Shown piece by piece: positions 10,842 through 20,976 of a stretch of DNA of 41,072 bases. Numbering within the stretch: position 1 is the first letter of the stretch; the number at the start of each line of letters is the position of its first letter. The translations under genes were made by a program, and so were the position numbers. The stretch covers positions 1-41,072 of the forward strand of contig JAMYHX010000394.1 in the NCBI GenBank assembly GCA_025529335.1. The letters are read 5' to 3'. The stretch comes from Rhizopus sp. PT2906. Taxonomy: Eukaryota > Mucoromycota > Mucoromycetes > Mucorales > Rhizopodaceae. Below the pieces are notes generated by a model. It was not told the DNA's origin and made no database searches. It saw nothing but the letters and a program-made list of their open reading frames with translations.

Positions 10842-11705
10842 ATGCCCACTGCTATCAGTTCATATTCACTGATTATCAAAAACGCAACCGTCATTTCATT
10901 TGAAAAATTTGACCAAAAGACATTATTTATCGTTCATGTCGAATCACAACAAGGACACAAGTATACAATCGCTAAACGATATGAAGACTTTATCCAATTC
11001 TCTCAAAAGTTACAAGACCAATTCAGTAACGTTCGCGGTCTACCACCCAAAATCAAACATAAGCTACATTTACTTGTCAAAAATAAATATATTCATGCTC
11101 AACGCGCTGAAGAACTCAACCATTTCCTTGAAGCTCTCTTTTCCAAAACTACACTACCCATCGTCACTCACTCAGTCATAGTTCGAGAATTCTTTTATTT
11201 CCAACAACCTCAGGAGGAGAGCCATAATGAAAATACCTTTAGTAGTCGCTGGAAAAGATTACGTTCTACTTCCTTCTTATCTCGTTCAAATCATTCCAGT
11301 CCTCGTCCAGAACCTTCTTGCTCTACTCTCTTACCTCAAGTGAAGAGATCAGGTATGCGAAAGAGTCAGTCAGCTGCCTGTTTGCTCATAAAGGACACAA
11401 TCAAGATCAAGGTGATATACGATATGGACAATATCATTGTGATTCAAGTGCTTCGTTCCATTGCTCTCAACGAATTACGCTCACGAATTCTTCAAAAATT
11501 CTCTGATTCAGTGGGATCCAAGGCCGTTCAAGATGATATTCTCCTTTTATTTTATGACACAACCATTAGCAGTGCAAGTTCATTCAGTTCAACCTCTATG
11601 GATTTGCTAGCAGCCACAGTGATTGCTAAAGAAAAAGATTTGATATCTTTAATGAAAACAAAATGGAGTCATTTGGAAAAAATCACACTTCGTTGCATCA
11701 TGTAG
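10842..11705 (+). CDS. PX-PB1 domain protein (Bem1/Scd2-like ends without SH3)
   Basis: Single-exon gene of 287 aa. The N-terminal PX domain (about residues 1-120) has the phosphoinositide-binding pattern AKRYEDFIQFSQKL followed by the Pro motif LPPKIKHKL, so binding to PI3P-type lipids on endosome or vacuole membranes is likely. A Ser-rich basic linker follows (about 125-180). The C-terminal segment from TIKIKVIYDMDN to ITLRCIM looks like a PB1 domain, with the basic strand KIKVIY and the helix LNELRSRI as in Bem1/Scd2. Those polarity scaffolds have SH3-SH3-PX-PB1, and here only PX and PB1 are present. I chose ATG 10842, because the frame upstream to 10659 is only TG-repeat sequence. It converges on the transcription regulator gene. 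Confidence 0.85.
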   Translation: MPTAISSYSLIIKNATVISFEKFDQKTLFIVHVESQQGHKYTIAKRYEDFIQFSQKLQDQFSNVRGLPPKIKHKLHLLVKNKYIHAQRAEELNHFLEALFSKTTLPIVTHSVIVREFFYFQQPQEESHNENTFSSRWKRLRSTSFLSRSNHSSPRPEPSCSTLLPQVKRSGMRKSQSAACLLIKDTIKIKVIYDMDNIIVIQVLRSIALNELRSRILQKFSDSVGSKAVQDDILLLFYDTTISSASSFSSTSMDLLAATVIAKEKDLISLMKTKWSHLEKITLRCIM

Positions 11706-11855
11706 TATTATTATTTTGTTCATATGTAGATTATGTATACCATTTACCCCCCTCTCCTCTTACCTCCCCCCCTTAAATAATAAAATATCACACACACACA
11801 GAGTCAGAGGTTCACTCACTAATACATTCCAATGCCCTTTCTTTTTTTTTTTCAG

Positions 11856-13421
11856 TTATTGATTTTTAATCCTTTTATTTTTTAAAGCTTTTTTAGTGCT
11901 AATAGAAGCATCTTTCTTAAAGACAAGTATTTGAGGCATCGCATTTTGTTTCTTTTCCATAGAAATGTTCATCTTGTCAAATTGATTTTGAATCATTTCT
12001 GCATAAAGTTTCATCTTGAAAGCGTCATGAGTATAAGCTTGTGTGCCCTTGAGTAACGCCAGGTTGATCTTTAATTGTTCTTCCGCAAACGATCTTAATG
12101 CATGCAGTTGCTTGTATTGGAAAATGCGTTTCGATGTGTTATGGATGGCAAGAAACATGTGATGATATGTGCTTTGGTCACACCCCTTTTGCTTCAAATG
12201 ATCCAGTGTCTGAAGCAATTCGAGATTGGTTGTCAGGCAGTCGATCAGGATCGACTCGGGCGGAGATTGTTGTGGTTGTTGTAAAAAGTGGTAGAGGACG
12301 ACGAGACGCATCGAGTGGTAGCAGATGTGGAGATGTAATCGGGAGGCTGGGCTATTGCTGCTGTAGGTAGGAAGCTGGCTGTACCATCGGGTGAGACTAT
12401 CTGTGATTTGGTAATAATATCCTGAGGGTTCGTATGGATGTGTATTGGAGAGCTTGCCTGCCTGTATCGCACGAATGTACTTGCGCATGTAATAGCCGAT
12501 ACAGGCAAATCCAAATTGCTGGTTATCATCGCCTTGGACCACTTGACTGATAGATAACTGTTCGATCGTCTTTAGGTCCAACCAAGGTAATCTGTCAGGT
12601 AACAGGCAATCACGTCCCACCGTGAGACAGAGCCAAGCATCAATATAGTACCAACGGATCCAAAGGCTCAATGTAACTGGGTCTATTTGTGCTGAGTTCG
12701 TCTTGACCAGATGTTGTAAGGATATTGAGGCAAGTCCGCCCCAGGTACGCTGGTGTTCATAGAGTCGTAGGAGGTTGGAGGTATAACTTAGACAGAAATA
12801 AGACTGGATGATCTGTGGGTTCATGCTGTCTTCAAGGATATCGTCCATTTTCGCTCTTGCCTGCTGATAGAACGCCATGGCAACATGTCGATTAAAGTCA
12901 GAAAGGTGCTGTCTGCTCAAGAAACTGACAAGACTGATCGAGGCTACACAGTATACGATCGGCCATGGTGCTTGTCGCCAGTTCTCGATCATCTCAAGCT
13001 TGATCGGCGCTATTTTAAAGCCAATACAACACCAATGCTGAATGGCTTGATCCATGAGAACGTCGAGTAGGTGTGAACTTTCGACGTCTGTTCGAACGGA
13101 TGAAGGTATGGTTGTGCTTGTATTCTGAATCCTCATCTCTTCTTCTTCTGTTTGTTTAACTATATTTGATGTATTTGTATCTTCAGAATCTATGAGTGCC
13201 AGCTTTAGTTCTGAAAAAGTTGAAAATTCAATGACAATCCTATTTTCGATAAGGTCCATATAGTCAACCTCAGCTGTCGGTGAGTTATAGACAGTGTCTA
13301 TGGGTGATGGTCGTTCTATAAATTCGCATTGTCTGTTCTTTAGTTGTTCAGGTGCGTAGTACCATGTGTTTTCGCTGGGTGATTTAGGTGATTGAATAAG
13401 GAAAATGTCACTATAGCTCAT
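11856..13421 (-). CDS. Fungal-specific transcription factor domain protein, no zinc cluster
   Basis: Single-exon frame of 521 aa. The middle (about residues 120-330) resembles the fungal-specific transcription factor middle homology region: HWCCIGFKIAPIKLEMIENW, then LSYTSNLLRLYEHQRTWGGL, then CLTVGRDCLLPDRLPWLDL. The usual N-terminal Zn2Cys6 cluster is absent, and no Cys6 pattern was found in the 350 bp upstream. The C-terminus is Lys-rich. It may regulate through a partner, or its DNA-binding exon may have been lost. Confidence is good for the domain class, low for target genes. Confidence 0.72.
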   Translation of the reverse strand: MSYSDIFLIQSPKSPSENTWYYAPEQLKNRQCEFIERPSPIDTVYNSPTAEVDYMDLIENRIVIEFSTFSELKLALIDSEDTNTSNIVKQTEEEEMRIQNTSTTIPSSVRTDVESSHLLDVLMDQAIQHWCCIGFKIAPIKLEMIENWRQAPWPIVYCVASISLVSFLSRQHLSDFNRHVAMAFYQQARAKMDDILEDSMNPQIIQSYFCLSYTSNLLRLYEHQRTWGGLASISLQHLVKTNSAQIDPVTLSLWIRWYYIDAWLCLTVGRDCLLPDRLPWLDLKTIEQLSISQVVQGDDNQQFGFACIGYYMRKYIRAIQAGKLSNTHPYEPSGYYYQITDSLTRWYSQLPTYSSNSPASRLHLHICYHSMRLVVLYHFLQQPQQSPPESILIDCLTTNLELLQTLDHLKQKGCDQSTYHHMFLAIHNTSKRIFQYKQLHALRSFAEEQLKINLALLKGTQAYTHDAFKMKLYAEMIQNQFDKMNISMEKKQNAMPQILVFKKDASISTKKALKNKRIKNQ

Positions 13422-13770
13422 TTGTTTTTATTTACAAAATTTAAAGGGAAAAAACAAGAAGAAAGAAAAAGAAAAAACCATGCCTTTATATTACAATCCT
13501 TTTTTCTTTTATTGTTCTATTTTTTTTTTTTTCCTTTGCTTTTTCTCCTGGGACATAAAAAAAGGTAGACATTGATAAAGAGAATATTGCAAGTTCCTGC
13601 ATTTTAATGGCTCTCTTTTTTTTTTATTTACAATTGGTTGATCGATCAAAGCATTAATTACTCTCCTTACATCTCTTTTTCTTTTTCTTCTTTAAGCCTC
13701 TATGTTTTATATAAAAAAAGAAAAAGATATTCAATAAAACTTTCCTTTTTCAGTCAATGCTTTTTTTTTT
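13422..13770. other. Intergenic, pyrimidine/poly-T rich
   Basis: Spacer of 349 bp with several T runs and a TGATCGATCA palindrome near 13640-13650. No coding potential seen. It should contain the promoter of the transcription regulator and the 3' end of the acyltransferase gene. Confidence 0.5.
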
Positions 13771-16700
13771 TTATAATTTAGCATCTCGTTTAGCCAATGC
13801 CTTTTGGTTTGCAGTCGGAATAGCATTGTCTTCGGCAAGTATATCTGCGATCCTCAGTACACGAGAACTCACTAATATTACCAGAGTAAACAAACAAGCT
13901 TTATGTGTGTGTGTGTGTGTTTTACCTGTTGCATTATCTCTTCGATTCTTTCCTTCTCTTCTAAATGTACCAATCCTTTCTACCAATTCCCAAAGATGTC
14001 CTCTAGGCACCAAGACCCCATTTTGACGTGAAGGAACATAATCAGAGCTAATAGCAACTTCGGACCAAGGCTTGGGTTGCTGATGTCGTCTCTTTAATAA
14101 GATATGCATCTGCTCATAGCGTGTAAACGCACTATTTAATGTTTCCTTGTTGACGGCTTCAAGGTAACTTAAATCTCCTTGATAATATAAGGTTTTTCCC
14201 ATCGCTTGTGTACGTGCCGCAAATAGCTTTGAATCTACCCAGATGGGACCTGCCACGCTCTGTGGTGGTGTTAATGTATACAAGCTGACGGCTGCTAACC
14301 AATATGATTCAATAAAAGGCCAAATCATAAAGCACAAAAAGTCTATTACAAAGGAAGCATTAGAGTTAAAGTTCATGCGAATGTATGTGCAAGTTGTTGC
14401 TATAAACACGTGTTTACCATAGTTTTCTCGGCCACACTGTCGTTCCAAGTCGTTCAATCCTACCCATCCCTCTTTATCCATCTCAATCACATTATTATCT
14501 ATCAACCATTGGATCGTACGCTTGGTATTGCTTTCTACTCCACCAGGCTTATAAATCATGTCGAGTTTTAAAAGACTCGAAAGGAAAGATATCTCGTTGA
14601 GTAAATCAGGATACTGCATTCGTTGGAGTGGCTTTCCGCCTCCCTTTTTGATGACAGTGTAGAGAGCTGCACATACAATAGCTTCTTCTACAAACAAGTG
14701 AATCACTTGGTTACGATAGTAAGATAGCTCAAAGGGCGAAATAGGATAGAAGGTGGGTTCCACAATATCTTTTCCTTTTCTTTCACCGATCAATTCTTTA
14801 TGAATCTGGATAGTTCTATAAGAGCTGCATTAATTATATTCCCACCCAAAAAGTTATTTTTTCTTTACCTATCAACAATTGAACCTGTTGACATACCATA
14901 GAATTCAGACACATTGCCTCCTTTATCTTTAATAATCTGTCTTAGCCAATCGACTCTTCGAATTAACTCGCTTCGACCCACACCCCTGCCACGTAGTGTC
15001 AAGATGACCGTGCCAACAAGCGCAGACGGCATGACAACAGAAATGGTATTCTATCACATGAAAAAGAAACAAGAAGTTAGACTAGTATCCCTTACTTAAA
15101 GATAGCTTTTTTAAACTTACGATGTCTGCAAGCACCCTATTAACATACATCAGAAAGAAATCATTCATTTTTGAAAATGGATGACTTACCTGTAGCCAAG
15201 TGATTTCATCAGAATGGATTTTTGTACATTATCCGATAGATCCATTGGACTATAAAAAAAGAGGAGCTTTTTAATGAAAAAAGCTATCTACTTTGTCATA
15301 TGTATATCATCACTCACCCTCTCATCTTGAGTTGATCGTCTACCCAATCACGTAAAGAATATGGTTTTCCAACTCGTACTAAAATAACCCCCATAAGCTT
15401 ACTTTATCCTTTCCTTTTTTTTTTCTTATTACCGTCTACACGTCCCCACTTTAGCTGTAATAGTCTGCTGCTAGTGAGAACTTGCCACAGGCTTTCCTTT
15501 TCTTTAGGCGTGCCTAACAACTCTGTAGCATAACTAGAAGTTTCTATAATCTTGTCATAACCGATCGAGATAGGGACAATATAACAATCTGGTACACGAT
15601 TGTCTATGATCGCGTCAAGAATGATCTTGACAACTCCTAATTTAGGCTGAAGCAACTTGCCTAAACGAGATCGAGTGCCCTCAACAAAGCATTCAAGGTT
15701 CACTAACATAAAGGAATGAGTCTCGAAATGGCCTGATCATCCTTATCATTTGTGACCTTACTTCCTTTGGAAAGCAATGTAACAATATACTCGTCTAGTA
15801 TCGTCTTGTACAACTCATCATTTCCCCATTCTCTTCGGATGAAGACGGCTCCTACCGATTTGAGCAGTTTTCCTAGAACGGGCATATCGAGATTCTCGCC
15901 AGCAATGATATGAGGGATCTGAATACCAAGACGAAACATGAGATAAGAGACAACAAGGTAATCAATGTGAGATTTATGACAAGGCAACAGAATAAGTGAT
16001 TGTTTCTTTTCCTGTGCCACTAGTGCTACTCGTTTCAACTAGAAGAATAATCATCAGAGAAAAAAAGAAAAAGGTCTCACATGTAAACTTACTTCAACCC
16101 ATTCACTTTCACGTATAAGAAGCCCCTGATGATAAAGTCGAACAAGGATCGTGTTGACGACAAAGGCAAAGAATCTCAATGTCCTCATGCTGTCGAGGGT
16201 ACAAAGTGCCTTTTCGATAATAGCATTGGCCACCACTTCCAATTCCTTTCTAAATGCCCTTTTCTGCTTCTTGACTCTCGCAGCTGTCCATTCCTTTTGT
16301 TCGGTCATGATGGTTGTTTGGCGGTCTGCCAATCGGTCAATCACTTGTTGAACTGCATAAATTAAAAGATTAACAACGTCCTAGTCTAGAAAGCTTATCA
16401 TCCAAACCTTTTGGACTGTTAAACACCAAGGCTTTCATTTCCTTTGAGAAACCTGGGTAAAGTATCTTGGGGCCAATATAATCTTTATATCCACGCCAGC
16501 CCTTGAAAAAAAAAAGGAGTTAATGTTTACCACAGATGAAATGATTCACACTTTACTGCTCCTCGATAATAGAGTCCCACATTAAATAAAAATGCGAATG
16601 GATCTTCTCGTATACGGCGAGGCTCGTTTTCACTGAAGAAAAGAAAAATAAAATATGTAAGAGTCATTGCCTCCGAGGTCATTCATCTCACTTACACGAC

Positions 16701-16829
16701 ATTACGATACTGATCTGGATCTCGCTCAACGTGAATCGTGACAGTCGTAGCATCGTCTTTGACTGCATATTCCTTCTTTTCAAACTCGTTCATCAACTTC
16801 TCCAACTGTTTTTCTGCTCTTTCAGCCAT
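13771..16829 (-). CDS. PlsB-type glycerone/glycerol-3-phosphate acyltransferase with peroxisomal C-terminus (GNPAT-like)
   Basis: Multi-exon gene starting at ATG 16829 (MAERAEKQLEKLMNEFEKK). All four acyltransferase blocks are visible: LPCHKSHIDYL (the HX4D catalytic motif), GAVFIRREW, FVEGTRSR and IVPISIGYDKI. The C-terminal half (PFELSYYRNQVIHLFVEEAIV and onward) matches the long PlsB/GPAM/GNPAT class, not the short PlsC type. After a final 54-nt intron (13872-13925) the protein ends RDAKL, and AKL is a type-1 peroxisomal targeting signal, as in animal GNPAT. This suggests a dihydroxyacetone-phosphate acyltransferase acting in peroxisomes, the entry step to ether lipids in animals. Substrate and location are inferred. 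Exon joins are clear at the SKG/LECFVEGTRSR junction (intron ending near 15710) and at the last intron; others are approximate. Confidence 0.85.
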
Positions 16830-17805
16830 ATTTGCTGTTTAAATAATAATAAGAAGAAATAGAGAGAAAAAGGAAAAAATGGGGTGGGGTAAAAAGAAAA
16901 ATATAGAAATATATTACAAACAAATGTTTTTGTGTGGGAAGGGGTGTGCCACAGATCAATGTTGCACACATCTGTATCAAAGGAGAATGAAATAGTTTAT
17001 AAAGAGCAGTAAAAAGATTGTTTTCAATAGAATATGCTCAATGGTTGCTTTTATTTGTTATTGGAATGTTAGTTGTAAAATATATACGCTTTATTTAGAA
17101 ATTATTGGCACAATAAAAGATGAATAACTCTAATGATCTTGATTACCCAGTCGTTACTTTATTGTTTCCAACTTGACAACGCATAATGATACATAAAATG
17201 AGCTTGATGTTTTTAAGATAAATGTGGTCAATGCTTTATAACAAAATGAAAAGTTGTTAGACACTTAATGGTCTAATCTTGACTTGATTTTCTTCTTTGG
17301 ATCAAAAAGTAAGATCAGCTAATCCCCAGTTAACCCTAAGGTATGTTATATTCTTTACTCTTGCAAGAAACTAATATGTAGTATTATAGATCCATTCTCT
17401 CACTTGCTCTCTCTCTCGTTTTCCTCTTTGCAGTTATCGCTGATCCTACCCATGGTACACTTTTGGTAAGGTATTAATAATTTCTTTAAATTTACTATCT
17501 TATAAACTCTCCTCTTTTTAATGCAAGTATTTAACATTAATGTAAATAGCTGAAATGCTAAACAGTTCTTTTACTTCTTGTGGACTCCCCTTTATCATTT
17601 TTTTTTTTTTTTTTTTTTTTTACTAATGTGCGAATAATTACTGAATAAAGTGTAGACATATACGCGTATTATTATTATTTTTTTTCTTTATTTCTATTAT
17701 TCCTAAAGGATATTTTCTTTTTCTGGATTTATTGAGGAATGTGTCTAAATTCTTGGCAAGTAGGAATTTTATTTTCTTTGTCACAGTAACAATGAACCCC
17801 GTTTT
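16830..17805. other. Intergenic, about 1 kb, with one exon-like segment
   Basis: AT-rich. It contains a T run of 24 at 17598-17621 and, at 17390-17465, a short exon-like segment on the plus strand flanked by TTATAG and GTAAGG whose translation looks like a signal peptide (see findings). No complete gene could be built. Confidence 0.45.
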
Positions 17806-18417
17806 TTATGAATCAAATAGTGATGGATGCTGAGTAGGATTAGCACACATAAAGTGATAGACTAGACCAACAATACTTGATAGCATCAATAATCGGAACA
17901 GTCTCCATAGATATTCTGATATAGTCAAGATGGTATCCAGGTTACTATTATTATTGCTGTTGCTATGGTGATGGGGATGATGACTATTATTACTGTTGAT
18001 GTATGTTTGTTTGTTATTATTATGTACAAGGTCAAATTGCTGTTCTGGCTCTTTTAACGTATTTAGATCATCTTCATAGCTACTTCGTCTCCTTTGTTGT
18101 ATGAAATGATCTTCTGCTAGTTTTTCAATCACGTCTTGACTATGGATTTGTTCTAGTATAACATCAGCTACCATAGGTGCGCCTGTGTGTTCTAACAATG
18201 TCTCTAGTAATTCCTGTAGTAAACCCTTTTCTTCTTCTTCTCGCTTTGCTTGTTCCAAGGCTGCCTGAGCTAGTTCAATAAAGCGATCTTTCTGTAATCT
18301 TAGCTCATCGCCACTTTCATCTGTTGTCCAGTTGTGTTTGTCGTCTACTGTAAAGCGGTGACATGCGACATCTTTTCTTAATGACGGAATATTATTTGCG
18401 TAAAATTGTGCTGTCAT
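17806..18417 (-). CDS. Predicted tail-anchored protein, unknown function
   Basis: Single-exon frame of 203 aa from ATG 18417. I do not recognise a family. The N-terminal half is charged and helical, with a probable coiled coil at about residues 40-115 (RFIELAQAALEQAKREEEEK). A low-complexity Asn/His/Ser linker follows (about 130-160). A single hydrophobic segment near the C-terminus (YLWRLFRLLMLSSIVGLVYHFM) leaves only about 15 residues after it. This architecture is that of a tail-anchored protein with a cytosolic coiled-coil domain, as in some SNARE-like or organelle-contact proteins. No SNARE zero-layer pattern was confirmed. It stands alone between long noncoding spacers. Confidence 0.6.
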   Translation of the reverse strand: MTAQFYANNIPSLRKDVACHRFTVDDKHNWTTDESGDELRLQKDRFIELAQAALEQAKREEEEKGLLQELLETLLEHTGAPMVADVILEQIHSQDVIEKLAEDHFIQQRRRSSYEDDLNTLKEPEQQFDLVHNNNKQTYINSNNSHHPHHHSNSNNNSNLDTILTISEYLWRLFRLLMLSSIVGLVYHFMCANPTQHPSLFDS

Positions 18418-19525
18418 TGTACAGAGTATTAACTGGTTTTACATGCAATAAAGAAAAGAAAGAGAGAGAGAAAAAAAGAAAGCTGAAATTTCCTTTTACT
18501 ATTTAAATCCATTCAGCCAATCATGTCTCATTCCCCACAATCACCCTGTATCACATGGAGTGCGATCGGATGATATATTTTTCATATGGCAATAAACTAT
18601 TACTGATAAACAGCGTTTATTCGTCTCGGGATGCTTTAGTCAACTGCATCCTTGACTTACCAGGTGACCATGAATAACAAGACTGTATGCACTATTTTGC
18701 ATTTAATTTGGGTTACACGGTCCGTAAATGATCATCTGGAACATGACTTTAAACTTTCTCTGTTTACTATTACTTTTAGAGAGAGAGAGAAAGAGAAACA
18801 AGTACAGGTTTTGACGTGTATTTTGTTTATTAATTTGATACACCAACGTTGACCTGATGGAAAAAGAGACTCGAATGAAATATTTGTGTGTACGATAGTT
18901 GGTGCTACAAACAAAATGATGTCCAATGATGAAGAAGAGATACAGGATGTAACCTATGGCTTTTGAGTCAGTTATGGTCACGATTTGATAAGAGAAAAAA
19001 GAGAGAGACTCAAAATGGTAATCAACAGAGGGCATCTGTTCTTTCAAGTAGTAAATGTATAAAAAGATATATCAATTTGATTATATAATGGGTTTATGAC
19101 AATCTACTTTTTTTCTTTTTTTTTTTTACTATTTTACACAACAACTTTAATATACTCGACATTAAATGGCAAGTGGCGTCAGCGTCTTTTTCTGGTTACT
19201 CAAATGTTTCTTTTAGTTGTGTAAAGAGTCGCGCTTTGTAAAGTCATTTAGCAAATGTATTCTTGAAACATGTTTCTTTGCAGATTTGGTTATGAAACCG
19301 ATGATTGCAAAAATATCAATATAGTATATAGAAACAAATAATATTATGTAGCAAATATGAACTAGTGAAAAACAGTTATTACCTGAGCAATGTCTCAGGT
19401 AACGCTATTTTTGTCATTTGTTCTAGACTTACACAGGTTGATGTATTATCTTTAATTAAAAGTAAAAGAAGAACAGACAGAGTCTACTGAAGAATGCTAA
19501 TGTTTAAAAGTGGCATTTACTGAGT
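18418..19525. other. Intergenic with a perfect 9-bp stem hairpin
   Basis: About 1.1 kb with GA repeats (around 18460 and 18780) and T tracts. Small open frames lack coding character. A perfect inverted repeat sits at 19379-19402. Confidence 0.45.
19379..19402. repeat. Perfect inverted repeat, 9-bp arms and 6-nt loop
   Basis: TTACCTGAG, then CAATGT, then CTCAGGTAA. It lies 124 bp beyond the stop of the proposed peptide gene at 19526 and could be a 3' RNA hairpin or a dimeric protein-binding site. Confidence 0.7.
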
Positions 19526-19793
19526 TTAATCTTTAAATGTATAAGAAGGACGACCAACAGCGACACCAGGCGGTTGTAGAGATGGTAATGGAGGTAGTGG
19601 AGGTAAAGGTGGTAGAGGCGGAAGAAATATAATCCGTTTTCTAAAGAGAGTGGATGAGTATGTGATACACAATTCTTGTCGTAACTTACAAGAGACATCC
19701 ACAGCTGTCATCCAAGTGAGATATTGACGCCACTTTTGATGCTAGAAATGAAATAAAACAAGTTACAAGAGCAATATAGAATGAAGGTAACAT
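19526..19793 (-). CDS. Candidate small secreted Pro-Pro-Leu repeat peptide
   Basis: Proposed two-exon gene: 19690-19793 and 19526-19640, with a 49-nt GTAAGT...TTTAG intron, 219 nt in all (72 aa). The translation begins MLPSFYIALVTCFISFLASK, which reads as a signal peptide. A short spacer with two Cys follows (SCGC), then a Lys-Arg pair created next to the splice junction, then IIFLPPLPPLPPLPPLP and a tail ending SYTFKD. The layout suggests a secretory precursor cut by a Kex2-type protease. Caution: an unspliced frame through the same DNA also ends at this stop. A strong acceptor (TTTCATTTCTAG, ending 19743) overlaps the proposed signal peptide, so an exon of another gene model is possible. 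Function unknown. Confidence 0.35.
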
Positions 19794-19932
19794 TTGCCTT
19801 AAAAGAAAGAAAGAAAGAAAAATCCTTTAAATTGCCTGCAAGCAGTTCAAAGAAAAGGATAGAAACTGATAAACAAGAGCTTTCTTTTCATAGAAACAAA
19901 TTGTCAAGTGCTACTACTAAGAAACTATACAT

Positions 19933-20976
19933 CTATTGTTTTATTAATTTATCAGGTGATGCTACTTTTCCATAGACTCTCCAAATATCCTCAGGATTTG
20001 AAATAGTCTTTTGGAATACAATGTATTCTAATATGTTGTGAACCTTGTTAGGATCTCCACCAACTAACTTGTTTTTCTTGTCATAAACTGCCATTGACTA
20101 TGTACAAGTTAATATTAATGTATATACGCACAGTTGTATAACTAACCTGTTTAGTAAACATTTTGACTGTGACTTGTCCAATAGCAAAACCATGTTTACT
20201 AAAGCCTGTTGGACTAATGCAACGAATACAAACAATCTTGGGTGCCTCTACTTCACCGTGGTATTTCCATTCCCAACGTACGTTACTGCGACCTTTTATT
20301 TGGTTTTTCAAGTTCTACTATTCTATCAGCAATCCTGTATCTTTTCAGATAAATATAGTGTTGTTCTACTTACGGAGAACATGGAATCCAAACAGACTTC
20401 TTCCAGTACTTCACGATCACCTCTATAATAATATAAGTATATTGCTCATATAGGTTTCTTCATAACCTTACCTTGCAAATGCATCATTCATATCTTTATA
20501 AGTTTCCAAAGCTTCAGCAAGGAATCTTGAAGAGTTCCAATTATCATACAAAGATTTACGCTTGATAAGACCAACACTATACAATGTATCAGATTGGATA
20601 TGTCGACACTTCAAACTTTATACTTGCCTTAACAAGTTTTGTACACTGTTCTTCAAATTTCTCCATTTCGTTAAACGCCAGTTTGCAAAGTCAGTAATTG
20701 AAGGTGAAGTTTCAGGAGGAATGTAATTAGCTATTCAATAGGTTACAATTCCCTTTTTCTTTTCGTTTCAATGCGCTTTAAAATACCAATAACACCGAGA
20801 TCACGTATGGCTGTATGTATTTCGGTCTGTTTTGAAGAGTAGGCACGAATGCCTAAAAAGGTGGTTTTAGGAACCTGAGAAAGAGCGATTCTGGGTGCAA
20901 TAAAAGGTTGCTGTTGAAGCGATCTTGCCCACACGTGAGGACGAATCAAGTTGGGTGTAAGCTTTAAGGATGCCAT
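19933..20976 (-). CDS. MRPL45: Mitochondrial large-subunit ribosomal protein mL45 (MRPL45/Mba1 family)
   Basis: Tim44/mL45-like protein of the mitochondrial large ribosomal subunit or ribosome receptor (Mba1), linking mitoribosomes to the inner membrane. Six exons: 20787-20976, 20628-20730, 20472-20576, 20374-20422, 20147-20314, 19933-20097. Total 780 nt, 259 aa, all phases compatible. The N-terminus is Arg/Gln-rich without acidic residues (a presequence). Family-like blocks include GQVTVKMFTKQSMAVYD and LEYIVFQKTISNPEDIWRVY, close in style to animal mL45. The second intron (20577-20627) uses a GC donor (AAG|GCAAGT), the only non-GT donor I found in this window. The fifth exon needs the second of two tandem AG acceptors (TAGTAG), since the first would put a stop in frame. 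Confidence 0.88.

Noticed and set aside
12098..12529. Gly/Arg/Val-rich frames opposite the transcription regulator
   Set aside because: Antisense shadows of a well-supported coding frame.
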